Positions 31,046 to 43,308 of a stretch of 64,000 bases of DNA are shown here, piece by piece. The stretch comes from Andrena cerasifolii (Eukaryota; Arthropoda; Insecta; Hymenoptera; Andrenidae): contig NC_135126.1 in the NCBI RefSeq assembly GCF_050908995.1, forward strand, positions 12,648,001 through 12,712,000. The letters run 5' to 3'. The stretch's first letter is position 1; the number at the start of each line of letters is the position of its first letter. The notes under the pieces were generated by a model. It saw only the letters and a list, made by a program, of their open reading frames with translations, had not been told where the DNA came from and ran no database searches. A program made the position numbers and the translations under genes.

Positions 31046-34000
31046 GGCTCTACCTCGATCTGTGTCACGTGTCTTTTGAAACTCCCAGGTAGTATTTACA
31101 AGTGCCGCGGACTGTATACGACGTGGCTTTCATTCATAGGTGCTTAACAATGGCAGCAGACTGCGGAGCAAGTGAGCGAGTAAGAAATAAACGACGAAAG
31201 AACGAGTGGGAAGAACACCTGTTCTGATTGGGTCGGTATAGGCCTCTGGGCAGTAGTGAAGCGATCGAAACGCGTGGCGTAACAGCGGCCGTCTGCTATG
31301 TCAGGTCCACGGAGTGAAGTAAAATGAACTTGAAGGGTTATGGTCAGCCATCCGTGGGCTTATGGGCTGATCGCGACCGATAGAATCAGCGTTCTGCCTC
31401 CGTGCTTTTGCTCATAATCACTTTTCGATTAATTAAATTTTACGCCCTCTGTCGTCGATAAACGTTAAATTTAACGGGCCGCGCCTGCCACGCCGTTACT
31501 ACTCGTTACGGTCTATAAGCGCGCGCCGCTCGCTACCACGAAATACGAAGCGTGGTTACCTGTTTCATGCGCGAGCTCTTTTAGTTTCATTTCCCTGTCG
31601 CCTATAATACATCCTGATGAAACCGGCACGGACTGAAGGGCTCAGCGGGGCGAGGGTAGCTAGAGGAGCGCGTGGACGAGCCGGCGACTAGTTCCGCGAT
31701 GGAAAACGAAGGGGGAACGAGTGTTAATTGGATCGAGCGTCTGCAAGAATATCGGTTCAATTAAGAATGGTAAGTGGCCCCCGTTAATTTAAATCCTCCC
31801 AAGGTTTCCGCGAGGTTTCGGCCCGTTCCCTTTGGCCCGCGACGCGGCCACTCATAAATATGCGCTCGATAGTTAACCTTTTTCTCGTCGCTCTCGTCAT
31901 TCATGAGCTTCGCTCGGAAGAAATCGAGCGGATAAAGCAGCGCGGAGGGTGGCCGGGGGAGGAATAGAAGTCGATCGAATCCGTTTCTCTCCCTCCCCCG
32001 GTACGGAGCGAGGCCGGCGGAAGCATTGTATTCTCCCCGGCAAAATCGAGAAACACGGAGCCATTCTGGAGTCGGATTGCCGTGGAGAGGGTTGAGGGTA
32101 AATCTGGCGGAGGCGGTAATTAAATTAATTAGCCTTCTCGAGGATGCAAGGATACCGACCGACCAAGAGCGTCCGCGTCGCGTCGGGTGCAACAGAGAGA
32201 CAGAGCGTTCGCTTCTTTTTCCTTAAAACGGTCTTAATTATCAGGGAATTTCACCCTCCTCCCCAAGCCTTCAACTCTTCCCTCTCTGTCCACCCTGCCC
32301 TCTCCGGCAGCATTTCCTCTTCCTCCACCCGATTTCTTCCCCGCCTCTCCGTCTTTGTCCGCCGCGCTACGCTTTCCCCGCTCGCGCTCACACTTCCTGT
32401 CTCGGTCTTTCTTCCGGCTATTTATTAAGTTTTTACTTATGGCGGCGACCGTATAACAATCGTCCTCGTCGGCCAGCGGCCGTCGGCGCGATCGGATCCC
32501 CGGCTTTTCGCCGTTGGACGAAACTTCTCCAGCGCCCCGCCATAGGGAAGGGCTCGCTTTCCATGAAAGAAGCAAAGCACTCAGAGTAATTAGAAGCGGA
32601 ATTATATTCCGCCGCGTCCTGTTTCAGTTTATAAACAAGCACTCTTAAATGAAGTTCCCTGGAAGAGCAGGACGCTTTAATGCTCGAGCGCGGCACGTTC
32701 ACGTGTTCCACCGATCCACCGTTTTCGGTTCGTTCTCCCTCCTCCCTCCTCCAAAACCACGCTGGTCCCGTTCGACATTTCGGCGTCGCGAGGCTCTGCT
32801 CGTTTTTTCCCCACCGTTTTCCGCCGCGTTCCCTGTTCACTATCGAGTCGGCGGGCCCATTAAATCGCGATAAATAAAGGCGTGAATTCGTAACCGCGAA
32901 TCGCGGGGTTTTGTAATTGTCGCGTGGTCGCGTCGATTCGCAGTTAATAAGAAAGAATTACGAGGTTGACGAGAGGGGCGGAGAGCATCCGCAATTAAAA
33001 TGGCTCGCTCGCTCGCCACGATTTTCCGAAGGCATAGCATTAACTTTCTGTTATTAATTATTATTTGCCGGTCTATCGATTGCCTCCCGCGGGGATAATT
33101 GCGCCCCCCGACCGTTAATAATGCCGCTGGCTCGTTGAGTTAATATTCATAAATTAGCGTTACAATAGAGTTTGTTACGTGTACAAATGCAGGTCCGCCA
33201 GGGACGCCGCCGAGCTATTTTCGCCGCGCGAATTTCCCGGAATCCGTCCGACATCTACGGATAAAGTTGCCAGGCCATAAATGCACAGTGGATTGCGCGG
33301 TTCGAGCACGCCCTTGCGGATGTTTGCCCGCGATCTTCGCACTCTAATTCGTTTATTTAGAAACGAACGCGATCGTTCCAGCGCCGAATTAATTTCAGCG
33401 ATATTCGCAATTAATCACGGATTGATTAATACCACTTTAATGACGTCGGTTTAAGTAAACCTCGCCGATAGCTATGAGGCAACAACCGTCTGCTTGTTCA
33501 CTTGTTTGGATAATTACAACGATCCGTTTTCAAACGATGAGAGGATTCCGTGAATGGGGTTTTTAATCCTTTCATTAAAACATTCCTGCCACCGGCGATT
33601 GCGCACCCAATCCATTGCGCGTTTCAACCTCGATTGCTCGCCTCTCCAAGATAATATTCTCGCGAGCCGGAGAGGCTTCGCGTGGCAAGACGTCGCCGTG
33701 TTCTTCAACCATCGATCTCGGTGTTATCGAATACGCGTGTACGCTGAACGATCCCAGGGGAGCCCTAGGTCGATACGCAACTAGCTTCGCCGCGCGACTG
33801 CGAAATTAGCGCCAAGCCCCTCTACACGGGGGACTGTTCTCCGAAGAGAAGCTCCAACTTCCTAAGCTCAACCTAAGTTCGCTCCTTCCGCCAACCCATT
33901 CAAGCCCGCTGGTCTCCCGCCACTCTCCGTGTTCAGCGCCCTCTCCCACCTACCACTCTGGCCCCTGCTCGCTCCCCAGACACGACGATGGTCCCCGCGA

Positions 34001-36913
34001 GCGGGTAGAGGGCCGCGCGTTTTAGTTTTTAATGATTATTGCGTCCCAGCTCGGCCCAGGTAGCTAGACATTAGCCCGCGGTCTCCCTTTCGCGCATTTG
34101 CATATCTTTCCACCCGTTAGGAATTGCCTGCTGGCTGCTTTCGCCCGCCCTAACCGGGCTATACCTACTAGCACGGACGCGCTCCAACTTTTAAGCCCTT
34201 CTCTAACCCCACCCTGCCTCTACGCCGCCGTGTTCGTTCCACCGTTCCTCTTTCCTTCCTCCTTTCTTTCAGCCCCCGTTCGGTGTCACCCTCTCCGTCC
34301 GTCTTTCTCCACCCAGTCCCTCCGCGTCCGTGTCCTCCTTTATGCGCGACAGCCCCGCTTGTAATTTCTCTCTTCCTAGTCTTCCGCCAGCCACCGCCTT
34401 TCCCTCTTCCTTTAATGGCACTCGGTTTTCGAGTGCTTTAATTAACGTTTTGTCAGGCGTTCTTTAATTAGGCCGCTTTTGAAAAAATCAGTCAGCGAGG
34501 CGGTGCAGCTCGCCCACCACCCCAGGGGGTTGCTCACGGTGGGACGAGCCCGATCCACCTGCAAGCTCGGCCGACGTGACGCGGGAAACGGCTGCTTTGT
34601 CCGGCCACCGAACAACGATATCCAGCGAATGAGCTGCTATAAGTGTGCTGCGAATTTCTCGGCCTGCTGGATTCCACCAGGTCGGAGGTATTGGTGCGCC
34701 TCCGTTGGCAGGAATTAAACAGAGGGCGGCAGTAACGATGCTGCCTCCGAAGAAACTCAGCTTCCCAAGAGCAAAGGCTCCATCAGACATCAATTTATCC
34801 TAGGCTTTATCGCGGCTAGATCTAATTTGACGAATTAAAAATTGTTCCACGCTCTATGTGTAAAGGATCAGCTCATTCTCGGTCGCATCGCTGTTATCGA
34901 TGCATATCGCGTACGCATGGATGAGTTCACGGTCCATCGTCTTGGACCATCAAAGAAGAATCGCGTTTCCAGTAGCGTTTCATAGTATATTCAACTGCTG
35001 CGCACCACGGAGATCGTTTCTTCGACGTGGCAATACCCTCCTCCGCTCCGGAGGAACGATTCTTCGCGGTGCACACGCGCCATTAAATTTTCACGCCGGG
35101 ATCGTCGAAATTCGCGAATGCTTCGCTCGCCTTATCATCGAAACGGGTGGGTTCATAACCTTCTCGTATCGAGCGCGGTGTGGTTTACACGTTATTTAGC
35201 TGGCTCCCAGACGTAAGTCCGCCCTGGCGAAACTGTTGTCAACAGAAACAGATCCACGCGGCCCCTTTGCGCCACCCTCTTACGTCACTTTCCGATGTTA
35301 CACCGGGCTATAACGCGAGATTTGACAGTTTCAGCGACGCTGACTTTGCGATAAAAGTACTTTGCAGCGCGAGATCGGGGCGGACGAGAAGGTGAAGCGC
35401 GAGTGAAATGGACAATACTTACGCGACGCGCGCTGGGGACCCTTGTATAGAGATAATATCTGTATTTCATTAACATTATTCTCTGCGGTAGACTCGGCCC
35501 GTTTCTGTGTTCCCTGTACGCCGCGAGAGCCCAGCAAGGTAAACGGCTCCTCGAGAAGGGACTCGATTGTGCGTTCCAAACCCTTGCAGCGTCTTGGCCG
35601 CGGCGGCGGGATCTTCCGCGAAACCTACTCTTACCCTCGAGACCTCGACGTGACTATAGTCTCGTAATTAGAAACTGATTGCGCCCCGAGACCCCTTTAA
35701 ATATCTCCCTCCCCCGTGAAACGTCTGCGCTTCCCCAGGGATCGGTTCTCGAAGAGCTAGACACGCCGCACGACGTAGATTGTGATACAAGGGGTAACTA
35801 GGTAATTCCTTGAAAAAGGGGAACCGACTAGAGTTGCGAAGGCACCGCCATTCATGCGAGAATCCAAGACAAACTAGAAACACGATCGTGCAGAATAAGG
35901 AGAGATCGAAGCTCAATGAAACCAGTCAGCGAGGGGATTCGCGGCGGCGAAACAAATCCCCTTGAACACCAACGAATCTCGGGAAGGCTATAGTTTACCA
36001 GGATCGTTACGAAACGGTCGTGGAATTCAATAGCAACAAACTCCAGCGCGCGGGGATATTATTCGGCAGTAAAATTTTATTTCGCCAGCATTTATTGTCG
36101 CATTCGCAAAGCCGGCCGGGCCGAGCCGCCTCTGCGCCACCGTTATTTGATAACGACAAATTATTGTTACGAGAAAAAATAGCCACGACCGTCCCACCTC
36201 TCCCCGTCTCTCTGCTTCTCTGTTTTCCGAGCTGTTCCACAATTCCGTTGCTGGCCAGCTCCGCAACTGCGACGCGTGAAAAGGGAAGGAGGACGGGAGC
36301 GTGCGCCGGCGGGATGGAGAAAGGTGGGAGCGGGTCGGCTTTGGGCCTGAGCCTCGGCCCGGCTATCGGGCGACGTGTCCGAACGCTAATCTCTCGATAT
36401 TTTAGCGGATTTATATTTTCACCGGTTGCCCCGTTGCCACGGCTCGATATCCCCGGAGATATCTGCACGGAAACGTACGACGGGCATATCATTCCTCCTT
36501 CGAGTCTCCTCTGTCGCGCCAACGACCCCCTCTCGACAGAGTAGCCCTTTCCCCCGCGGCGCGTATCGACGTTCCCAGGGAAAAAGAGATTGCTCGTTGT
36601 CAGCGGCGTAAATATCGACATCGGTGTTCCGCGGAATCATATTTTCGAAGCGTGCACGTTATTAAGCCGCAATACGTCTCGTTACGACCCGTCCGTCGCG
36701 TCGATCAGCTCCATTATTGACCCCGTGTACCACCGTCCCGCGACACGGCTAATTACTGGGAGCAGTTAGATCGCCGGCCGATATTTTTTCGATTTGCGAC
36801 AGGGATTTCCTGTGTCAAGAAATGGAAGATAGTTCGCAATGAATGGCAGGAAGGTGGATGGTCGAGAGGGATGATAATTTTGAGGTTCGGAGGATTCTGG
36901 CGTTGGCAGCGCG
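31046..36913. other. noncoding DNA, nothing assigned
   Basis: A long CpG-rich region with C/T-rich tracts (32250-32420, 33880-34000, 34190-34400) and AATTA-rich islands (for example 33034-33070 and 33340-33440). Open frames of up to 204 codons occur on both strands and overlap. No splice-supported exon or repeat was recognised. Confidence 0.4.
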
Positions 36914-37444
36914 TTAAGGGAACCTTCCGGTCTAGAGTCTAAAAAGATAGGTGATCTTTAGGAATTAATTAAAGGAAAACTACTATATATAAATTAATGA
37001 GACTTCTTGCATTGTATTAAGGATGTCTTAAATTATATAAATATATTTTTTGTTTTATAATTAATCGTTGCAGACCGCACTGGGGAGTCGTTAAAGTCAA
37101 AGCGTCAAAAAATTGAACTAAATCGGTGGGACCTGTATCTACAATAGTTATTACCCCATTCGACTGAAACGTTTTTTATTTTGAAGAATATACTTCCGGC
37201 TAGGGGGGGGGGGGGATCCAGAAAAAATTAAAAAATGACATTTTTTTAGAAACTAACAACACTTGAAGTTTAAAATCACTTTTTCCCTATAGTTTTCATT
37301 CTTTCAACGCCTTTGAAATAATATTCTTTAAATGTTGCTCTTTTAAGCGCAAAAAGTTTTGTAAAAATATAGACTTCCGCTTCCTCAAAAAAATTCACAA
37401 ATATTCGCCACTTTTCGGCCGCCTAACTAGGTATAACCCCTTAA
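36914..37444. repeat. AT-rich repeat block, probably a decayed TTAA element
   Basis: It starts at a TTAAGGG (36914) and ends at TTAA (37441-37444). Its last 118 bp (37328-37445) matches 6581-6698 closely. It includes a 13-base G run at 37203-37215. The left inverted repeat is only weakly similar to the right, so the left boundary is uncertain. Confidence 0.5.
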
Positions 37445-37445
37445 G
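37328..37445 (+). repeat. dispersed 118-bp repeat, copy 2
   Basis: Matches 6581-6698 in the same orientation and over the same length, ending at TTAA. Its terminal motif, CGGCCGCCTAACTAGGTATA, is close to the ends of the neighbouring element 37445-37758. Confidence 0.8.
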
Positions 37446-37762
37446 GGGTCATGCTCAGTCTAGTTCAAATACTAGATAATATAACATAATAAGTAAATTA
37501 TTTTGAATTTTTTATTTTAGATGATCGACTTTCGAGCAGCAGTGCTCACCGCAGAAGCCTTTGTTTTTAGAGAACCTTCGAGTGATGGACAATAACTCAT
37601 TTATTGATAAATATTTTTAAGTGAAAAAATTATGATGCACGGTACTAGATGCAATCCTTGAAAAGAAAAAAGATTTTTTGAGAAATGTGTTATAGCTTTA
37701 GGGTAAAAAATTTCCAAAGACCACCCTTTTCTTCGGCCTCCTGACTGAGCAGGACTCCTTAA
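37441..37762. mobile_element. TTAA-flanked MITE, 314 bp
   Basis: The body 37445-37758 has TTAA on both sides (37441-37444 and 37759-37762). With the TTAA, the ends read TTAAGGGGTCATGCTCAGTC and, on the complement of the right, TTAAGGAGTCCTGCTCAGTC, 18 of 20 matching. It contains GCAGTGCTCACCGCA, shared with the foldback at 6150-6497. It abuts the block on its left and shares that TTAA. Confidence 0.8.
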
Positions 37763-39970
37763 ATTGACTCGCGTTGCGATTGTGTTATGGGACTTACAGG
37801 ACATTGGATACGCGCGATAGAAGTTCGAGGCCCTCCAGGGCTGCAGGACGAGCGAAGGGAGCCGCACCGCGCCGCGCCGTTCCATATAGGCGTGCGGATA
37901 TATCCGCGCTGCCGATGGCGCTCGCTGCACCTGATCCTGGTCGGCTAAATTGATGATATAATCCGCCATAACTCAGGATTACCGCGGAGGCTCGAGTATG
38001 TGCAGGCGTGAGCAGAGGAGGCGCGCAGCCTTCGACTTGCACCACGAATATCGAGCATTCTGCACGGATAAAGCCGCGACGCGCGTAATCCCACGTGTTC
38101 TTTCGACGGCCCCGAGCAATTCCTTTGGTCGGTCCGCCCGGCGAGCGATCTTTGCGCAACGACGCCACCGTACCTTTGGTAATGTCGACAGTTATCGTCG
38201 AAACAGTCTTGTTTGCTGCCTTTTGCCTTTTATTAACTGCGATCGAATACAATCATCGCTTTTCCGTAACTCTTTCGAGAATCTTGCGACGAATTTAATG
38301 CCCAGAGTTAATCCACCTCCGTTCCTGGTTCGTAGACCGTTCCGCATTTCTGTCCGCGAGCCATTGTTCGTTTCGAGAGGATCCGGGACGAGGGAGCCGG
38401 CTATCCTCTACGGCGCAACGTGTCCAACAGGCTTTTTGATTCTCCCCAGCGACCTGACGACCGTCTCATGCCTCAACGATTGTACACAGCTATCTCGCGG
38501 AGGATCATTGCACCCCTGCGAGCCTCTTAGGTACAGTAAATGGCGGCACGGAAGAGGGGCTGAATCCAATGCCAGCTCCCAGCCGCGGGACCGACTACAA
38601 CTTGTCGACCCCACGCTCGCCTCTTTCTGCCTAGCGCGGTCGTTCGAGGTATCGCAAAAACCAGCTCGAGAAGCTCGTGCACGCGCTTCCCGCGCTACAA
38701 CCCCCTCCTCTGCGTGAAGGCACGCGAGTAGCACAACCCCCTCGTGTGTCGGCCAACTGGTTTGTCTCATTGTTAACCAACGATCCCCGAGAGCAACAGC
38801 AAGCAGGAGGGGCAGCAAGAAGAAGTAGAGGGTCCGACTAGTCGGCCAGACTTTCTGCGGCCAACGTTTATGGCACTGGCGTGAGTTAAGACCTCGTTAG
38901 TTCCGTGGGGCGCAACTTCCGGCGGATCGGCCCGATACGGTCGCTGTAAAAAAAAGACTCCTCGGCGCGTTTCTTTCGGAACTCTGCCGACGCTTCTCCT
39001 CTCGGCTCGTTCGATTCCTTCGTCCCTCGTCGGGCTTCGCGTTATTTAACGACAGAGCAACTTGTAACAAGTTGTCGCGGACGAACCAGTAACTAGATTT
39101 CAATAATCTCGCCACCGCCTGGCCGGGATCCGACGAGACGCAATTAGCGCGACAACGGCGACTGTTCGCCGGGCGGCGGGGCGGGGGTTGAAAAAAGCGA
39201 AGGCAGAATAACGAAGTGCGACGCGGAACCTGTCGGACGTATGGCACGGGACGCTTAAGTCCCGCCATAAATATCCGCTCGTTTGCGAGCGGCGCGAAGC
39301 ATGAAGCACGACCAGAAAAAATCCGTTCCTCAAACACGCGAAATATCGAAATTTACAGCCTTACGGAGCGGACGAAGCGGCTTTATGCAGATTTGTAGAC
39401 GCGCAGGGAGGACGTTTGCCTGCGGTCTCGAGTCGCGCGTCCCCCGGGGCCGGGCAAACACCGGAATTAAAGAATTCTGAAATATTTTGCCCGTGCTTTC
39501 GGTTCCCTCCCCCGGAAAGGTTAAACACGAAAATGCAGAAGGGGTGCGATCCTCTTACGAGCGATTACGTGGCACGTCGAGCGACTGCTGTTACGCTTGG
39601 ACGTAGCGAATCGATAGGATTCACTTCTGAATCGAGCCGAAAGGAGACCAGGTTAACCCTTCCCCGTCACTTCCTCCGCGAGCTCCCTCGCGGCCTCTTA
39701 CCCCGCGTTTTTACGAGAATATTCCATCGCGGTCGACGGTACGCATCTCGCATAATTGCGTCCTCGTTGTTCTCGAACGGCCTCGCGCTGCGGCCTGGAT
39801 ACGAATCGAATACAGAACGAGCATCTTACTAGGCTCCTTTATGACGTTCATCGCGGCTCGGTTGACAAAGAGCCAGCCGAGAGGATCTGACTCTTGCGAT
39901 CCTCGCGATTCGATAACATCATCCGAGAAGACGCACCTTGTACTGGCTGGAGCTACTTTGACGACTCATA
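37763..39970. other. noncoding DNA, nothing assigned
   Basis: CpG-rich DNA. An open frame of 239 codons (37998-38717, +) is overlapped by antisense frames and shows no recognisable similarity. Confidence 0.4.
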
Positions 39971-40223
39971 GGGCCTGATGAATAAAAACTAAGCAATTCC
40001 TAAAAGCAATTCCTAATAAGCCAAATCAATTGCTTAAAAAGCAATTACTTAAAAAAAAGGAATTTCTTATTTTCATATGAATAAAAATCTTTAAGTAATT
40101 CCTTGTCAGTTTAGGAATTCCTACAAGATAAACAAATGCTTGTGTTTTTATTCACATGAATTTAAGCAATTCCTAGTAAAATATTAAGAAAAAGCAATTG
40201 CTTACACTTTATTCATTAGGCTC
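39971..40223. mobile_element. small MITE with AAGCAATT repeats
   Basis: The ends are an imperfect inverted repeat: GGGCCTGATGAATAAA on the left (39971) and GAGCCTAATGAATAAA on the complement of the right (about 40207-40222). The 250-bp interior is AT-rich and carries at least six AAGCAATT-type motifs in both orientations. GGGCCTGAT ends recall PIF/Harbinger elements, but no clear 3-bp duplication is visible. Confidence 0.7.
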
Positions 40224-42412
40224 ATTGTCTCGACGGCGTTCCACAGCCACCCCTGTCGCACGCAAGCAAACGATTCCTTCGCATCGCCGTGGAACTGTCC
40301 GTCTCATGTGCGTCTTAGTTTTAACGGTGGGTTGTAATAAGGGCGATGATTTCGCCGGCGACGAAAGGCTGAAAGACGCAGTCCGCCAGTAAAACCGACA
40401 ATGTCCACGGTTCGGTCGGTTTATCGACTGTTCGTGGGGAATGGTTGAACGGGGATGATATTTCGACACGCGTCTGTGGGGTTTTTAAGACGATGGTGTA
40501 AATATTTGATTGTCCAATAAAGAAATTGATTATGTAGGCGATTGAGGGGAGGGAAGCGAAGCTGAAAGGGTGGAATGTTTGAAAACATTTTTCCGGCGGC
40601 GGGGTTTTAAACCGGCGCGCCACGGAAGACGAGAAAGATTACGCGCCACTTTGCATGGTAATTCGCGTGGAATATTCCCGTTGTTCGTGGATGGTGGTGG
40701 AACGCTCGTGTTTCAACGACCGACGAGAAGCGATGACAAAGTTGCCTTCGATAATGTTTCTTCAGTTTCAGGGGTTGCTTTACGGAAAGGCTTCGGCTCC
40801 GGCGCCACGGCTGGCACCCTTACTCGGTATGTTAATTAACGGTATAAGCTTCCCAAGCCACGGGCCTGTAAGGAGCCCTTTATATAACTAATTAGTACCG
40901 CTGGTATTCAGACTATTTACTTCATTTGGCTCGGCTTAGGCACGGCCACATCCCGCTTTTATTTCCTCCACCCCCTCTCTCTCTCTCCCTGTCTCACTTG
41001 CCCTCCACCCTTTCCACCATCGTTCACGGTACACAGTTATCGTTAATTCTTACTTTTTGCTGAACCGTTGCCACCAGCGTGGCTCCGTTATTCCGCAGCG
41101 CTTTGATCCTCGCAAATGCCACAGACGCGGATCGTCTGACCTTTCTCGAAACGTCGATTTGTCATTGAATCGGTACTTTCCTTAATTAACAGCGACGGAT
41201 ATTTATTTATCTGTGTCGACTGATATCATAGGAACAATACGACAGTCCGTATAATTTTCTCTACGTGAGTTGTCACAGTACGCACTCGAATTAAATAACC
41301 TGTATTCCAAATACACGAAATCTCCTGGATGATCCTGATCGAACGATCAGGATTGGATGATCTCTAGCAGATGGGTTGTACAATGCCTTGCGTTTCCTAT
41401 TCGTTCTAAAGCAGCACGAAATAACATTGGAATTCCACAGAATAGGTGCAGAACGACTCCCGAAATCAAATTCTGGTCTTAATCAGGAAACGTATGGCCG
41501 GAGTACAAATCGCTCGGGATAAAAGAGTATTATGGGGCGTAAAAGGATATACTCTACGTCGTCAACCCCAATAGAGTCTCGTAACATGGTATTTGTCAAC
41601 TCGACGGCGGGAAAAAATCGTATCCGCGATTCTTATTTCAGCGTCCGGCCATTCGAGTCGCGCCCCGCTCCCCGGTCCCTTCGAATGTGAAGTTGGAAAT
41701 TGCGGCGATAAAACCGCGCGTAAAAGCATAATAGTTTATAGACTTAACCAGCTACCCGTGGCCCAATAAAATTCACCCACGGCCAGCTCACGCGTCGTCG
41801 GTTCCGCCTGGCGTCTTGCGAGACGCTTTTCCTCGTGACGTCCGCGACTTCAGTAGCCGGGCATCGATTCGTCCGGCTCGGTGTCCTCATGCGTGACAAT
41901 CGCGATTAACCCTCTTCAACTCGCGCGATCGTATCGTCGCAATTATATAGGATTATTCCGGTCGATACTACTTTGCTGCCACTTTTCTCCTCGTAAATAC
42001 ACGGCCGTTTAACCATCGACGTTTTCCCCCCACGAAATCTCGCGACACGGAGAACGATTGCACGCGACGGGATGATGGAAACCAGCCGCAGGCATCGTTA
42101 AAGGGGTGCATCTTAGATACTCACCTGTTCACTGGCTGGTGAATAGACCTTCTATAAGTTTCTGCCAATATACCGGGCACAGTGATTATTAACACAAGCG
42201 CACAAGAATGTCAACTGAAACTTGAATACCCTACCTGCGGGTACGCTGCAGGTTTTTAGGGGTGTTTGAAGTACGGGGGCAAGGGTGATGCAGTAGAGGA
42301 AGGATTATGCTTCAGCACGATTACGATGAAACAAAGCTTTTGCGCTGTGAAAGAAAGTGTTCGCGTTGCTGTCGCTTTACTCCGCGTTATTATTAAACTG
42401 AAATATTAATCG
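40224..42412. other. noncoding DNA with one perfect hairpin
   Basis: CpG-rich sequence. A perfect 10-bp-arm palindrome, ATCCTGATCG / CGATCAGGAT with a 2-base centre, lies at 41332-41353. Nothing else was assigned. Confidence 0.4.
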
Positions 42413-43308
42413 TTAAGGGGGTATTCTAGTCTAGACACTCGTTTTTGAAGGTGATATTTGGAAATTAATTCTGGAAAACCTATCGCACCTACAGGGCAGG
42501 GGTTTTGCACACATATTTAGTAGTGTTTGAACTATCAATACAAATTTTTGGAATGCATTATATTGAAATTTGTACAACTTACACGACGAAGCGCAGGTCA
42601 TGTCATCAAAAACCGGCCCCATCGGGCGCACGAATTGCGGCCGTCCTAGTCATCTGAAACGAAAGTACCAAAGATTTTTTTAATCTATATGAGTGTAGTT
42701 ATCGCCCGAACTAGATGTAACCAAGTCCGGACATTGTTACCGAAACCACAGCTGTTTAAAAATTTATATTTGATTTTTTCGACTTTTCTTTAGCTAAAAC
42801 AAGGTGTGGCGGAGGTTGTATTAAAACTATTGATATAATTCTAGTTCCGGCTATAGGTACACATTCGCTTTGAATGTGTGTCAAATTTTAGCTCAATCGG
42901 TCCAGTAGTTTTTGAGAAAAATGTGCGCCCGATCTAAAAAAATTGTTTCGAGAAAAACGCGTTTAAAGTTTTTCATGCAGTACGACCTATACGACTGAAG
43001 TTACGGTAGATAACAATTAATTTCTGCAACTTATCCCTAATCTGGTATACCAGGACCGTAGAGGAAACCTTCCTGAGCTTCAAAAAAATCATGTTGGGCA
43101 GCTGTCTCTTCTCTGCTGGCAGTCATAGCCTCTTTAGATACAAGGGTCGAGGGAACGACTGCCGGCCACGCTGCGGCCTTAAGCCCCTATAACTCTGGGA
43201 GTTTTTCGAATTTCACCTTAATATTTTACAGACATATTTTCGAAACCCTAAAATATTTGAAAATCAAACAAAAAAAAAATAGAATTTTTGGGTAGAACAT
43301 CCCCTTAA
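42413..43308. mobile_element. TTAA-flanked DNA transposon, 888 bp
   Basis: The body 42417-43304 is flanked by TTAA at 42413-42416 and 43305-43308. The ends, with TTAA, are TTAAGGGGGTATTCTAGTC and TTAAGGGGATGTTCTACCC on the complement of the right. It contains CTATATGAGTGTAGTT (about 42687-42702), also found in both arms of the foldback at 11930-12637. No transposase frame was seen. Confidence 0.78.

Noticed and set aside
33290..33320. GGTTCGAGC, resembling a tRNA T-arm
   Set aside because: No matching acceptor, D-arm or anticodon stem could be folded around it.
36007..36621. 204-codon open frame on the - strand, with a 174-codon frame opposite
   Set aside because: Both strands are open at once in CpG-rich DNA, which is expected from composition; no motif supports either.
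37998..38717. 239-codon open frame on the + strand
   Set aside because: Antisense and alternative frames are equally open, and there is no domain or codon bias to support it.
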